Below, in pieces: positions 33,807 to 43,611 of a stretch of DNA of 64,000 nucleotides. Origin of the DNA: JAXGPX01 sp040766745 (lineage in GTDB: Bacteria; Bacillota; Sulfobacillia; Fermentithermobacillales; Fermentithermobacillaceae); the NCBI GenBank assembly GCA_040766745.1, contig JAXGPX010000001.1, positions 1 through 64,000 of the forward strand. The letters run 5' to 3'. Numbering within the stretch: position 1 is the first letter of the stretch; every line of letters begins with the position of its first letter. The notes beneath the pieces were generated by a model. It made no database searches. It saw only the letters and a program-made list of their open reading frames with translations, and was not told where the DNA came from. The position numbers and the translations under genes were made by a program.

Positions 33807-34823
33807 ATGACGGCCCTTGATCAACTCGAAAGAGAACGGGGCATATCCAAAGAGGATCTCATAGAGGCTATGGAAGCTGCTCTATTGTCAGCTTACCGTA
33901 AGCACTTTGGGACAGCAGAGAATGTTAGAATACAATTCGACCGGGAGACTGGAAACATTAGGGTCCTCTCCCGCCGTCAAGTTGTATCGCAAGTGAAGGA
34001 TCCCCGGAAAGATATCTCAGTTGGTGATGCCCAGGCCAAGAGTGCCAGGTACAACGAAGGAGATTATCTGGAAGAGGAGATTCCGGCTCATGGTTTTGGA
34101 AGGATTGCCGCTCAGACCGCAAAACAAGTGGTAATGCAGAAGCTTCGGGATATGGAGCGGGACATGATCTATGACGAGTTTTCTGAGCGTGAGGGAGATG
34201 TGGTCACAGGCCAGGTAATCCGTGTTGACAGAGGGGTAGTGATTGTTGATCTGGGGAGAGCCGAAGGGTTCATACTGCCCCAGGAGCAGCCCAGAGGGGA
34301 AAAGTATCGCGAGCGTGACAGGATCAAGTCTTATGTCCTTGAAGTAAAGAGGACTTCAAAGGGGCCTCACATCCTGCTTTCACGAACTCATCCAGGGCTT
34401 CTCAAAAGGCTTCTGGAACTTGAGGTACCAGAGATTCGCGACGGGGTGGTTGAGGTTAAGGGTTTAGCCAGGGAAGCAGGCTCGAGGTCGAAAGTGGCAG
34501 TGAAGGCCAATCTCCCTGAAGTAGACGCCCTTGGATCGTGCGTTGGGCCCAGGGGTTCCAGAGTTCAGGTCATAGTGCAGGAACTTCGGGGCGAAAGAAT
34601 CGACATTATTGAATGGAACGATGACCCTGAAGTTTTCGTAGGAAACGCCTTAAGCCCTGCACGGGTAATGGCTGTACAGATCAATCAGGCAGAGAAAATA
34701 GCCAGGGTGATAGTTCCTGATAACCAGCTGTCTTTGGCTATAGGCCGGGACGGCCAAAATGCCCGTCTAGCTGCGAAACTTACAGGCTGGAAGATTGATA
34801 TTAGGTCTGAGCGCAACATGTAG
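33807..34823 (+). CDS. nusA: Transcription termination/antitermination factor NusA
   Basis: 338 residues. An N-terminal RNA polymerase-binding domain (1-120, ALDQLERERGISKEDLIEAM) is followed by an S1 domain (about 125-195, EGDVVTGQVIRVDRG) and two KH domains (LGSCVGPRGSRV near 245 and SLAIGRDGQNARLAAKLTG near 310). There is no C-terminal acidic repeat, as usual for Firmicutes. ATG at 33807 follows GGGG; the open frame extends to a GTG at 33768 with no family counterpart. Confidence 0.95.
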   Translation: MTALDQLERERGISKEDLIEAMEAALLSAYRKHFGTAENVRIQFDRETGNIRVLSRRQVVSQVKDPRKDISVGDAQAKSARYNEGDYLEEEIPAHGFGRIAAQTAKQVVMQKLRDMERDMIYDEFSEREGDVVTGQVIRVDRGVVIVDLGRAEGFILPQEQPRGEKYRERDRIKSYVLEVKRTSKGPHILLSRTHPGLLKRLLELEVPEIRDGVVEVKGLAREAGSRSKVAVKANLPEVDALGSCVGPRGSRVQVIVQELRGERIDIIEWNDDPEVFVGNALSPARVMAVQINQAEKIARVIVPDNQLSLAIGRDGQNARLAAKLTGWKIDIRSERNM

Positions 34824-34862
34824 TACCTGAAAAATCGCAAAAACGAATAGGGGGTGGATACC

Positions 34863-35141
34863 ATGCCCAAGAAACTGCCGCTAAGGACATGTCTGGGGTG
34901 TCAGGCTGTAAGGCCGAAAAGAGAAATGATCAGGATTGTTCGAACTCCTGATGGGCAAGTTGAGCTAGATCCTACAGGCAAGAAGGCAGGCCGGGGCGCC
35001 TACGTTTGCCCAACCAGAAATTGTTTTGGACAACTGGTTAAGAAGAAGCGTTTAGGAAAAGCCCTGGGTGTGGAACCACCCCCTTCTGTAATTGAAGAAT
35101 TAGAGCGTTCTATGGAGGAGATCGAGAAGAGTCTTAAGTGA
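34863..35141 (+). CDS. ylxR: YlxR (RnpM) family RNA-binding protein
   Basis: 92 residues with RTCLGCQAVRPKREMIRIVR and GRGAYVCP, the YlxR core. In Bacillus the homologue (RnpM) binds and modulates RNase P. It lies in the conserved position after nusA. ATG at 34863 follows AGGGGGTGG. The L7Ae-like ylxQ gene that often follows is absent here; infB comes directly. Confidence 0.92.
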   Translation: MPKKLPLRTCLGCQAVRPKREMIRIVRTPDGQVELDPTGKKAGRGAYVCPTRNCFGQLVKKKRLGKALGVEPPPSVIEELERSMEEIEKSLK

Positions 35142-35155
35142 GGAGGTGATTTCGG

Positions 35156-37375
35156 ATGGCAAAACGCATCCGTGTTTACGAGCTTGCAAGGGAACTTGGA
35201 GTGGATTCAAAGGATTTGATAGCCGGATTGAATGAGATGGGGATGCATATTAAGAATCATATGGCCGCTTTAGATGAAGAAGTAAGTCAGAGAATAAAGC
35301 AAAGTATACTGGCGGCAAAGAGCCGTTCCGAAACCAGACAAAAACCAACACGTTCTATGGACGGTGGGAGTAAACTCCAAGATAAGAAGGGAGCCGTCCG
35401 AAAACCCGAAAGCAAGCAGTCTCCTCAAGGCCCTCGCAGAAAGCCTGAGAGGCAGGCACCGGCTGCCCAGAATGCAGCCAAGGGGCAAGATGAACGCCGG
35501 GAAGATACTAGGCGGCGAGGCTCCAGGCCAGGGCAGAAGATTTCGAGCCAAAAAAGAGGTTTTAGGCCAAGGGATAGACAGCAACGCAGTAAGCCTGATA
35601 AGCCGGCAGCCGGGGCCAGGCGGGTAGTGCTTCAAGGAGAGACTCCCGTGAGAGAACTTGCAACTTTAGTGGGAGTACCGGTAAGTAATATCCTTCGAAC
35701 CCTTATGAGTTTCGGAGCAATAATCAGCATCAATCAAGACGTACCACTTGAGTTGGCCCGCAAGGTTGCTGAGAAATTCGGTTGTGTCGTAACAGTAAAG
35801 GAACCTGAAAAATCTATCGAAGAGAAAATTGCTCTTGAATTGGACCGCCCTGATGATCCCGATAAGGCATCACCCAGGCCTCCTGTTGTTACTGTTATGG
35901 GCCACGTTGACCATGGCAAAACATCCCTTTTGGATGCTATCAGAAACACCAATATTACTGCCAGAGAGGCAGGGGGCATAACTCAGCATATAGGTGCATC
36001 ATTGGTTGAACATGAAGACAACAGGTTAATTTTCCTGGATACGCCGGGCCATGAAGCATTTACGCAAATGAGGGCCAGAGGTGCAAGGATTACTGACTTG
36101 GCAGTACTTGTAGTTGCCGCTGATGACGGTATTATGCCTCAGACAGTCGAAGCCGCCAACCATGCCAAGGCCGCAGAAGTGCCGATTATTGTGGCCATTA
36201 ACAAGATAGACAAACCCGGAGCCAAGCCGGACCGGGTCAAGCAACAGCTAACAGAGATCGGCCTTGTTCCTGAAGAATGGGGAGGGGATACTGTAGTTGT
36301 AGAGGTATCGGCAAAGACCAGGCAAGGAATAGATGAACTCCTTGAGATGATAGCTCTTGTTGCTGAAATGCAAGAGCTAAAAGCTGATCCTACCAGGCGG
36401 GCAAGAGGTTATATCATAGAATCTCAAATGGACAAGGGCCGCGGGCCTGTAGCTACGGCCATTATCAAATCAGGGGTTCTGGAGGTTGGCCATGTGGTCA
36501 TAACCGATACAACCTGGGGACGCATAAGAGCCATGTATGATGGCAGAGGCCGGCAGGTTCAAAAAGCGGGGCCTTCTACGCCTGTAGAATTGGTAGGCCT
36601 TGAGGAACTTCCTCAGGCAGGCGACACTTTCCTGGTAGTTGAGGACGAGAAAAGTGCAAAGCAAGTGATTGAACGGCGGAGACTCGAGAAGCGGGAACAA
36701 GAGCTTGAATCAACCAAGAGAATGACGTTGGAAGAATTGCTAAAGACCCAGGGTGAAGCGGAAAAACGGGAACTGAAGCTGATCGTAAAGAGCGACGTTC
36801 AGGGGTCATTAGAGGCTATAGTGCAGGCATTGGGCAAAATCGACACAGGCGAGGTTGATCTCGACGTACTTCACTCAGGCGTTGGTGCCGTAATTGAATC
36901 TGACGTAATGTTGGCCAAGGCGTCTAATGCAAAGATTCTAGGGTTCAATGTCCGCCCCGATGCTAATGCCAGAAATGTAGCAGAAGTTGAGAATATTGAG
37001 ATTAGAAGCTACAGGATCATATATGATCTTCTTGAAGATGTTGAGAACATGCTTAAGGGACTCGTAAAGCCCAAATTCGAAGAAGTGTTGCTTGGAAGAG
37101 CTGAGGTTAGAGCTACTTTTCACGTTCCCAATACCGGAACTGTTGCAGGTAGTTACGTTATCAGCGGCAAAATAGCACGAAATGCAGGGGTCCGGCTTGT
37201 AAGGGACGGAAGGGTTGTTTATGAGGGAAAGATATCTTCTCTTAGGCGGTTTAAGGATGACGTGTCAGAGGTTTCTCAGGGGTATGAGTGCGGTATCGGC
37301 CTTGAGCGTTATCAGGACATAAAACCGGGAGATATCATAGAGGCTTTTGTCATGAAAGAAGTTAAGCCTGCCTAG
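35156..37375 (+). CDS. infB: Translation initiation factor IF-2
   Basis: 739 residues. A basic, low-complexity N-terminal region (about 40-155) follows an IF2-N domain (1-50); a second IF2-N segment (about 163-215) precedes the GTPase domain. G1 is GHVDHGKT near 249, G3 is DTPGHEAF near 296, and G4 is NKID near 351. Domains II-IV complete the protein. It loads initiator tRNA on the 30S subunit. AGGAGGTGAT precedes the ATG. It carries no unusual features. Confidence 0.96.
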   Translation: MAKRIRVYELARELGVDSKDLIAGLNEMGMHIKNHMAALDEEVSQRIKQSILAAKSRSETRQKPTRSMDGGSKLQDKKGAVRKPESKQSPQGPRRKPERQAPAAQNAAKGQDERREDTRRRGSRPGQKISSQKRGFRPRDRQQRSKPDKPAAGARRVVLQGETPVRELATLVGVPVSNILRTLMSFGAIISINQDVPLELARKVAEKFGCVVTVKEPEKSIEEKIALELDRPDDPDKASPRPPVVTVMGHVDHGKTSLLDAIRNTNITAREAGGITQHIGASLVEHEDNRLIFLDTPGHEAFTQMRARGARITDLAVLVVAADDGIMPQTVEAANHAKAAEVPIIVAINKIDKPGAKPDRVKQQLTEIGLVPEEWGGDTVVVEVSAKTRQGIDELLEMIALVAEMQELKADPTRRARGYIIESQMDKGRGPVATAIIKSGVLEVGHVVITDTTWGRIRAMYDGRGRQVQKAGPSTPVELVGLEELPQAGDTFLVVEDEKSAKQVIERRRLEKREQELESTKRMTLEELLKTQGEAEKRELKLIVKSDVQGSLEAIVQALGKIDTGEVDLDVLHSGVGAVIESDVMLAKASNAKILGFNVRPDANARNVAEVENIEIRSYRIIYDLLEDVENMLKGLVKPKFEEVLLGRAEVRATFHVPNTGTVAGSYVISGKIARNAGVRLVRDGRVVYEGKISSLRRFKDDVSEVSQGYECGIGLERYQDIKPGDIIEAFVMKEVKPA

Positions 37376-37407
37376 GACTTATAATCACTCTTAGCGGTGT
37401 TGAGGTT

Positions 37408-37692
37408 ATGGTAGTTGGGCAATGCCTGGTCGACATAAGGCTTTTTGGAGTAGGCTCGCTCAAAGACAAACGGCGGGTTATAAAGAGCCTTATTTCCAAA
37501 TTGAAGAACAAGTTCGGCGTATCCTGCGCTGAGGTTGGTGCAAACGATACCTGGGGGAGGGCGCTTCTGGGTATGGCCTTTGTAACTAACAGGGAGAATC
37601 ATGCCGTTGAGGTTTTACAGGGGGCTGTCCTTTGCATCGAGAGCAACATAGACGGCCAGGTGCTGGACTTCCAAATTGACATAATTACATGA
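37408..37692 (+). CDS. ylxP: YlxP/DUF503 family protein
   Basis: 94 residues matching DUF503, with LRLFGVGSLKDKRRV-like SLKDKR near 20 and VGANDTWGRA near 47. In Firmicutes it sits between infB and rbfA, as here, and is thought to be linked to ribosome biogenesis, but its function is not settled. ATG at 37408 is close to a GAGG. Confidence 0.9.
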   Translation: MVVGQCLVDIRLFGVGSLKDKRRVIKSLISKLKNKFGVSCAEVGANDTWGRALLGMAFVTNRENHAVEVLQGAVLCIESNIDGQVLDFQIDIIT

Positions 37693-37707
37693 CTGCGGGG
37701 TGGTGTT

Positions 37708-38070
37708 GTGGCACAAAGAAGACAGAGAATAGCAGCATCCATTCGCGAGGTTGTATCAGAGCTCTTATTAAGGCGTCTTAAGGATCCGAGGATTGGGTTT
37801 GCCAGTATTGTTAACGTAGACGTCAACAAGGATCTGTCTCTGGCCAAAGTATATGTTAGCGTATTGGGATCTGATGAAGACAAGGAAAAGACTATGGAAG
37901 GCCTTAAGAGTGCTCAGGGCCTTATCAGATCTGAAGTTTCAAAGGCTTTGGGAATAAGGTATGCACCGGAAATCCAGTTTGTTTTGGATGAGGGTATAGA
38001 ATACAGCATGAGGGTTTCGAAACTCCTTTCTGAAATAAAGAAGGACGAGACTGAAATCGACAAAACTTGA
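37708..38070 (+). CDS. rbfA: Ribosome-binding factor A
   Basis: 120 residues, a KH-type fold with RIAASIREVVSELL at the N-terminus, DPRIGF near 30 and YAPEIQFVLDEGIEYSMR near 88. RbfA acts in 16S rRNA 5' end maturation and cold adaptation. GTG start, in the conserved operon position. Confidence 0.95.
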   Translation: MAQRRQRIAASIREVVSELLLRRLKDPRIGFASIVNVDVNKDLSLAKVYVSVLGSDEDKEKTMEGLKSAQGLIRSEVSKALGIRYAPEIQFVLDEGIEYSMRVSKLLSEIKKDETEIDKT

Positions 38071-38108
38071 ATATGGTTGCACGGATATCACAGAGGAGCC
38101 AGGAAACA

Positions 38109-39113
38109 ATGGTCACAGAAGTCCCTTGCAGGCAGGAATTTGCGCGGATAGCCGGCGTTTTGGGCGGGTGCAAAAACGTGGTAATACTCGAGCACGAGAA
38201 ACCTGACGGGGATTGTATAGGTTCAGGTTTGGCCCTTGCCCTGGCTCTTGCGTTTCTCGGCAAAAGAGGCGTTCTTTTGTCACATGACCCTCACCCCGGT
38301 ATGTACGATTTCATGCCCGGCCGGCATTTTCACACTACAGTGTCATCCTTCAAACCTGAAGATTTCGATGCTGATGTTGCCATCTTTCTTGATTGTACAG
38401 GGCCTCATAGGGTAGGTGCGGCGCTGGAGTTTGCCAAAGGCAAGCCGTGGATCAACATTGACCACCACGTTTCAAACTCCCAATTCGGTGATATCAACTT
38501 GGTGGGCCCTGATGCCAGTGCCACAGGTGAGCTTGTGTTCTTCTTGCTAAAGGAATTGGGAGTGCCTGTCACCCCCAAAATAGCTACCTGCCTTTATGTT
38601 GCAATAGCTACTGATACAGGAGGGTTCAGGTATCAGAATACAAGCCCAAGGGCTTTTCATGTAGCCGCTGAGTTGATTGATGCCGGGGCTAACCCATCAC
38701 AGGTTGCAGACTACCTGTATGAGGCCAGAACTCTCTCGTCAATTGTGTTGTTGCGGAGCGCCCTACATACTCTGGCCCTTCATAATGGCGGGAAAGTAGC
38801 CTCTGTAGAAGTGACGGCTGAGATGATCAAGGATGCAGGGGCCTTGTTTGAAGAAACAGAGGGAATCATTGATTACCCCAGGTCAATTGCTGGGGTCGAG
38901 GTCTCATTGTGTTTTAAGCAAAATGAAGACAGAACAGGTGTTCATGTAAGCTTGCGGTCCAGGTCCCGGGTAGATGTTTCCGCAATTGCCGCTTCTTTGG
39001 GAGGAGGAGGCCATCCAAGGGCAGCCGGTGTATTTATCCAGGGTACTCTGGAAGAAACCAAGGCCAGAGTGTTTGAACTCTTGAGTGAGCCAGAGATATG
39101 GACGGATTTCTAA
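38109..39113 (+). CDS. nrnA: DHH/DHHA1-family phosphoesterase (NrnA-like oligoribonuclease)
   Basis: About 334 residues. The DHH domain shows EHEKPDGDCIGSGLAL near 35 (the second Asp cluster of the family), FLDCTG near 100 and NIDHHVSN near 120. A C-terminal DHHA1 domain has GGGGHPRAAG near 305. Family enzymes degrade nanoRNA and pAp. The start is uncertain: ATG at 38109 is preceded by AGGAAACA, whereas the open frame reaches back to TTG 38067 overlapping the rbfA stop. The 3' end overlaps truB by 16 bases. Confidence 0.92.
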   Translation: MVTEVPCRQEFARIAGVLGGCKNVVILEHEKPDGDCIGSGLALALALAFLGKRGVLLSHDPHPGMYDFMPGRHFHTTVSSFKPEDFDADVAIFLDCTGPHRVGAALEFAKGKPWINIDHHVSNSQFGDINLVGPDASATGELVFFLLKELGVPVTPKIATCLYVAIATDTGGFRYQNTSPRAFHVAAELIDAGANPSQVADYLYEARTLSSIVLLRSALHTLALHNGGKVASVEVTAEMIKDAGALFEETEGIIDYPRSIAGVEVSLCFKQNEDRTGVHVSLRSRSRVDVSAIAASLGGGGHPRAAGVFIQGTLEETKARVFELLSEPEIWTDF

Positions 39114-40072
39114 ACGTACTGAAAAACAAGGGCCTTACCTCCCATGATGTGGTCCTTGGAGTGAGGCGTATTTTTGGCCAAAGAAAAGCAGGCCATCTAG
39201 GGACTTTAGATCCAATGGCCCAAGGTGTCTTGCCTGTAGCCCTGGGTTCATACAGGCGTCTCGCTGAATACCTGCTAGATGAGGATAAGGACTATTTGGC
39301 CGAGTTTATTTTTGGGGTTTCAACAGATACAGGGGATTTGGACGGCCAGGTAATCTCAAGGGCGGAGTCTTCTTACCTAACATCATCAAGAGTTAGGGAA
39401 TTGCTGCCGCGGTTTACAGGAGAGATTAAGCAAATACCGCCTGCTTATTCTGCAGTGCAGGTTGATGGCCAACGATTGCACAAGTTGGCCAGGCAAGGCA
39501 TAACTGTAGATGTACCTGCCAGAGATGTAAGGGTCTATGAGTTCAAACTTCTCAACTGGAGGCCGGGCCCTTACTCCAGAGGCATCTTTTCAGTGAGGGT
39601 AGGACGGGGGACCTATGTCAGAAGCCTTGCAGAAGGGCTTGGGGACGCATTGGGCTGCGGGGCTGCAGTTTCGTATCTCTTGAGGACACGGGTAGGCAGT
39701 TTTTTGCTGAAAGATGCTGTGCTTCTTGAGTCACTCAAAACCAGGCCTTCTAGTTACAGACTTGAAGATTTGCTGGCGAGCCCCGTTGAAGTTTTCAAGG
39801 GCTTCCCACTCTTTGAGATCAGGCAAGAATCCCTTGGTTCAGTGAAACATGGCATACCATTGAAACCAGATGATTTTGTCAATCCCGGGGCAGTAATGGC
39901 CCACTTAGAGCGTTTGAGCAAGTCTGAACAGGACAGGCATCCTGTTTTGATAGGGACCTATAAGCAGCCATACAGTCAAAAGGAGAGCATCGCCTGTGTG
40001 CTTTCACCTGACAATGCTTGTGAAACTTCGTGTAGAATCAAATACGAGAAAGTATTGATTCAGGAAGAGTGA
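39098..40072 (+). CDS. truB: tRNA pseudouridine(55) synthase
   Basis: 324 residues. GHLGTLDPMAQGVLPVALG near residue 33 includes the catalytic Asp of the family. IPPAYSAVQVDGQRLH near 115 and RVGRGTYVRSLAEGLG near 170 are also typical. It makes pseudouridine 55 in the T-loop of tRNAs. It has the usual C-terminal extension. ATG at 39098 is inside the end of nrnA, so translation is coupled. Confidence 0.95.
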   Translation: MDGFLNVLKNKGLTSHDVVLGVRRIFGQRKAGHLGTLDPMAQGVLPVALGSYRRLAEYLLDEDKDYLAEFIFGVSTDTGDLDGQVISRAESSYLTSSRVRELLPRFTGEIKQIPPAYSAVQVDGQRLHKLARQGITVDVPARDVRVYEFKLLNWRPGPYSRGIFSVRVGRGTYVRSLAEGLGDALGCGAAVSYLLRTRVGSFLLKDAVLLESLKTRPSSYRLEDLLASPVEVFKGFPLFEIRQESLGSVKHGIPLKPDDFVNPGAVMAHLERLSKSEQDRHPVLIGTYKQPYSQKESIACVLSPDNACETSCRIKYEKVLIQEE

Positions 40073-40078
40073 TATTCA

Positions 40079-41029
40079 TTGAAGATCGTAGTCAAACCAG
40101 AAGAAGATCTAGGAACACAAAAGGTAATTGTTGCAATAGGCTTTTTTGACGGAGTCCACCGCGGCCACAGGGAACTCTTTAATACAGCCCTGGAGATTAA
40201 GGGCAAGACGAACTTGCCTGTGGTTGCCGTTACTTTTGATCCCCACCCCAAAAGCTTAATTCAACCATCTGATGGTTACAATACTTTACTTACACCGGTA
40301 CACGAGAAGAAAGCCCTCTTTGAGGCTATGGGAGTAGATTACTTATGGGCAATCCCATTTACCACTGGCTTATTGAGGCTTTCTCCTGAAGAATTCATAA
40401 AGCATTATCTATGCTCTTTGATCAGGTCACAGCATATTGTATGCGGTTTCAACTTCACTTTCGGGTACCGGGGCCAGGGTACGCCACAGTACCTGGAACA
40501 GGTTGGCATGGATATGGGGTTCAGTGTATCGGTTGTTCCGCCGTTCACACTTGGCGGGGAAGTGGTTTCCAGCACCAGGATAAGGCAGCTCTTGGCAGAT
40601 GGCAATATGGAGGAAGCAGCCGAGCTCCTTGGAAGGCCCTATTGTGTTCATGGAGATATAGTCGCAGGCGATGGCATTGGGAGACAGATAGGGACTCCTA
40701 CTGCTAATGTCGGGTTTCCAGAGGACAAGCTGCTGCCGCGAAGCGGAGTTTATGCAGTATTAGCTCGGTGTATGGGAGGCAGGTTAAGGCCGGCTGTGGC
40801 AAATGTAGGAGTGAGGCCTACTTTCAGCGGCAGCAGAACCAGGGTAGAAGTACACATCCCCGGGTTTTCAGGCCAACTATACGGGAAGAGTATGCAAGTG
40901 TTCTTTATGAAGTATATTAGAGAGGAACGAAAGTTCAAGAGCAGAGAACTTCTAAAGAGCCAGATAGAGGCCGATATCGAGGCTGCTCTATTGGCCCTTG
41001 GCAGATGTAGTGTGGGATTCCCTGGCTAG
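40079..41029 (+). CDS. ribF: Bifunctional riboflavin kinase/FAD synthetase
   Basis: 316 residues. The N-terminal adenylyltransferase domain has IGFFDGVHRGHRELF near residue 22 and VTFDPHPKSL near 58. The C-terminal kinase domain has IGTPTANVGFP near 205 and GVYAV near 222. It makes FMN and FAD, cofactors required by many enzymes of this window. TTG start at 40079, a few bases after truB. It is the last gene before the promoter of rpsO. Confidence 0.95.
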   Translation: MKIVVKPEEDLGTQKVIVAIGFFDGVHRGHRELFNTALEIKGKTNLPVVAVTFDPHPKSLIQPSDGYNTLLTPVHEKKALFEAMGVDYLWAIPFTTGLLRLSPEEFIKHYLCSLIRSQHIVCGFNFTFGYRGQGTPQYLEQVGMDMGFSVSVVPPFTLGGEVVSSTRIRQLLADGNMEEAAELLGRPYCVHGDIVAGDGIGRQIGTPTANVGFPEDKLLPRSGVYAVLARCMGGRLRPAVANVGVRPTFSGSRTRVEVHIPGFSGQLYGKSMQVFFMKYIREERKFKSRELLKSQIEADIEAALLALGRCSVGFPG

Positions 41030-41035
41030 GGTTCG

Positions 41036-41064
41036 TTTACACCCATAGGTGCTTATGATAGAAT
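41036..41064 (+). promoter_or_regulatory. Promoter of rpsO-pnp
   Basis: TTTACA (41036-41041) and TAGAAT (41059-41064) are separated by 17 bases. The transcript leader of about 90 bases before rpsO may hold the S15 autoregulatory site, but no specific structure was proven. Confidence 0.75.
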
Positions 41065-41159
41065 TTCTCATGCGAATCTACCTTGAGACTCGGCTCTGCG
41101 TACCTCCGGCGCGGTGCTGGGTTCAAGGCACAGTCGATCAAACTTGGAGGTGTTCTTAA

Positions 41160-41429
41160 TTGACATTTGAGACAGAAAGAAAGAAGACCATTATCGATCA
41201 ATTCAAACGCCACGAAAATGACACCGGTTCGCCGGAAGTCCAGATTGCTCTTCTGACAACAAGAATTTCCTATCTCACAGAGCATCTTAAGGTACACAAG
41301 AAAGACCACCACAGCCGAAGAGGCCTTTTGAAGATGGTCGGCCAGCGCCGTGCCCTTTTAAATTATCTTTTTCGGGAATCCCCTGAACGCTACAGGGCAA
41401 TAGTGGAGAAACTTGGTCTAAGGGGTTAG
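41160..41429 (+). CDS. rpsO: 30S ribosomal protein S15
   Basis: 89 residues, complete and typical: HENDTGSPEVQIALLT near 18-33 and DHHSRRGLLKMVGQRRALLNYL near 49-70. It binds the central domain of 16S rRNA early in assembly. TTG at 41160 follows GGAGGTG. It is co-transcribed with pnp, as in most bacteria. Confidence 0.97.
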   Translation: MTFETERKKTIIDQFKRHENDTGSPEVQIALLTTRISYLTEHLKVHKKDHHSRRGLLKMVGQRRALLNYLFRESPERYRAIVEKLGLRG

Positions 41430-41456
41430 CGGATAGCTGAAAAGGAGTGTATTTAT

Positions 41457-43607
41457 TTGGAGGCAGTTAAACGGTACTCATTGGAGGTTGGCGGGAGGCC
41501 TCTTTTTTTGGAGTTCGGCAAAGTAGCAAAACAGGCCAACGGATCAGTAGTAGTTAGATACGGAGAGACTACTGTCCTTGTGACTGCAACTACATCCAAA
41601 GAACCAAAAGAAGGCCTTGATTTCTTCCCTCTCACTGTAGACGTAGAGGAAAGACTGTACGCTGTAGGCCGGATTCCCGGAAGCTGGGGACGGCGAGAAG
41701 GCAGGCCCCCCGAGAAATCAATACTACAGGCCAGGGTAACCGATAGGCCGATCAGGCCGCTTTTTCCAAAGGGTTTGCGCAACGAGGTTCAGATAGTAAT
41801 CATACCTCTTGCCATAGAGCATAACTATTCACCTGAGATTGCAGGAATGATCGGAGCTTCAGCGGCATTGTCAGTAAGTGACATTCCGTTCAACGGGCCT
41901 GTAGGGGCTGTTGAAGTGGGCCTGATCAACGGAGAATTCCTGATTAACCCTACGGTCAAGCAGCTTGAGGAAAGTGAATTAAGACTTACAGTTGCAGGAA
42001 CCAAGGACGCAATTCTCATGGTTGAAGCAGGTGCCAACCAGGTTTCCGAAGACGTCATGGTAGATGCCATAATGAAAGGCCATGAGATAATAAAGGACAT
42101 AGTTGCTTTTCAGGAAGACATAGTAAGCGAAATTGGAAAGCCCAAAATGGCGCCTGTACTGTTTACGGCGTCTGAAGATGTAATAGCCAGAGTAGATGAA
42201 CTAGCCACCCCAAAGCTCAAGGAAGCCATAAGAACCAAGGATAAACTTGACCGGGAAGCGGCTATCGATGCTGTGCTGCACGAAGTGTTCGATGCAATTG
42301 CCGAGGAATTTCCTGAACAGGAAGGCGAAATATCGGAAGCATTTCACGACATTCTAAAGCGGGAAGTTAGGGCAATGATACTCAATGAAGAGGTTAGGCC
42401 TGACTTAAGAAGGCCTGACGAAATTAGGCCTATTGCTTGTGAAGTGGCTGTTGTTCCACGGGTCCACGGTTCAGGGCTCTTTACCAGAGGCCAAACCCAG
42501 GTCTTGAGTATAGCAACCCTTGGAGCCACCAGCGACATTCAGGAGCTAGATACTACAGGGCTAGAGGAATTCAAGCGGTACATTCACCACTACAACTTTC
42601 CGCCTTTCTCTGTAGGCGAAACAAGGCCTCTAAGGGGCCCAGGGCGCCGAGAGATCGGCCACGGTGCTCTTGCTGAGAGAGCTATTCTGCCTGTTATCCC
42701 CGGTGAAGAAGACTTCCCTTATACCATAAGGGTTGTATCTGAAGTGCTGGAGTCTAACGGCTCTACTTCCATGGCTTCTGTGTGCGGAAGCACCCTTTCC
42801 TTGATGGACGCCGGTGTCCCGATTAAGGCGCCTGTGGCCGGTATTGCCATGGGGCTTATAAAAGGAGAAGACAAGGCAGTTATTCTTACTGATATCCAGG
42901 GAATGGAAGACGCCCTTGGAGACATGGATTTCAAGGTTGCAGGGACTGAGGCCGGAATTACAGCCCTGCAGATGGACATAAAGATATCAGGTGTTACCCG
43001 GGAAATTCTCAAGTCGGCTCTTGAGAAAGCCAAGACAGCCCGGCTGTTTATTCTGGACAAAATTCTAGGGACAATTGAGAAACCCAGAGAGACTTTATCA
43101 CCCTTTGCTCCGCGCATAATCGTGGTAGAAATAGACCCTGACAAGATAAGGGACGTTATTGGGCCCGGAGGCAAAACCATTAACAAGATCACTCAGGAAA
43201 CCGGCGTAAAAATAGATATTGAACAGGATGGCCGGGTATTCATATCTGCCGTTGACGAGGAAACAGGGCTAAAGGCAAAGGAGATAATTGAGCGAATTAC
43301 CCAGGATGTTGAAGTAGGCAGGACATACATGGGTAAGGTCACCCGACTTGCCTCTTTCGGAGCTTTCGTTGAGGTTCTTCCAGGCAAAGAAGGGCTGGTT
43401 CGCTCCAATGACATAGGCGATGGCGATATGCCTGAAATTGGTGATGAACTAATGGTCAGAGTTACAGAAGTTGACCATTTGGGAAGAGTCAACTTGTCGA
43501 CTCACCTAGATGGCTCTCCAGGCCGCAGCAGAGACCGGAACACCAGGGATAGAGATAAGCAAAGCAGGTTCAGGGGAAACCCAAGAGATAACCGAAGGAA
43601 TAGATAA
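41457..43607 (+). CDS. pnp: Polyribonucleotide nucleotidyltransferase
   Basis: 716 residues. Two RNase PH domains (about 10-230 and 310-545) with FFPLTVDVEERLYAVGRIPG near 62 and GRREIGHGALAERAI near 394 are followed by a KH domain (GPGGKTINKITQETG near 568) and an S1 domain (VGRTYMGKVTRLASFGAFVEV near 619). It degrades mRNA 3' to 5' using phosphate. TTG at 41457 lies 9 bases after AAGGAG. Confidence 0.97.
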   Translation: MEAVKRYSLEVGGRPLFLEFGKVAKQANGSVVVRYGETTVLVTATTSKEPKEGLDFFPLTVDVEERLYAVGRIPGSWGRREGRPPEKSILQARVTDRPIRPLFPKGLRNEVQIVIIPLAIEHNYSPEIAGMIGASAALSVSDIPFNGPVGAVEVGLINGEFLINPTVKQLEESELRLTVAGTKDAILMVEAGANQVSEDVMVDAIMKGHEIIKDIVAFQEDIVSEIGKPKMAPVLFTASEDVIARVDELATPKLKEAIRTKDKLDREAAIDAVLHEVFDAIAEEFPEQEGEISEAFHDILKREVRAMILNEEVRPDLRRPDEIRPIACEVAVVPRVHGSGLFTRGQTQVLSIATLGATSDIQELDTTGLEEFKRYIHHYNFPPFSVGETRPLRGPGRREIGHGALAERAILPVIPGEEDFPYTIRVVSEVLESNGSTSMASVCGSTLSLMDAGVPIKAPVAGIAMGLIKGEDKAVILTDIQGMEDALGDMDFKVAGTEAGITALQMDIKISGVTREILKSALEKAKTARLFILDKILGTIEKPRETLSPFAPRIIVVEIDPDKIRDVIGPGGKTINKITQETGVKIDIEQDGRVFISAVDEETGLKAKEIIERITQDVEVGRTYMGKVTRLASFGAFVEVLPGKEGLVRSNDIGDGDMPEIGDELMVRVTEVDHLGRVNLSTHLDGSPGRSRDRNTRDRDKQSRFRGNPRDNRRNR

Positions 43608-43611
43608 ACGC

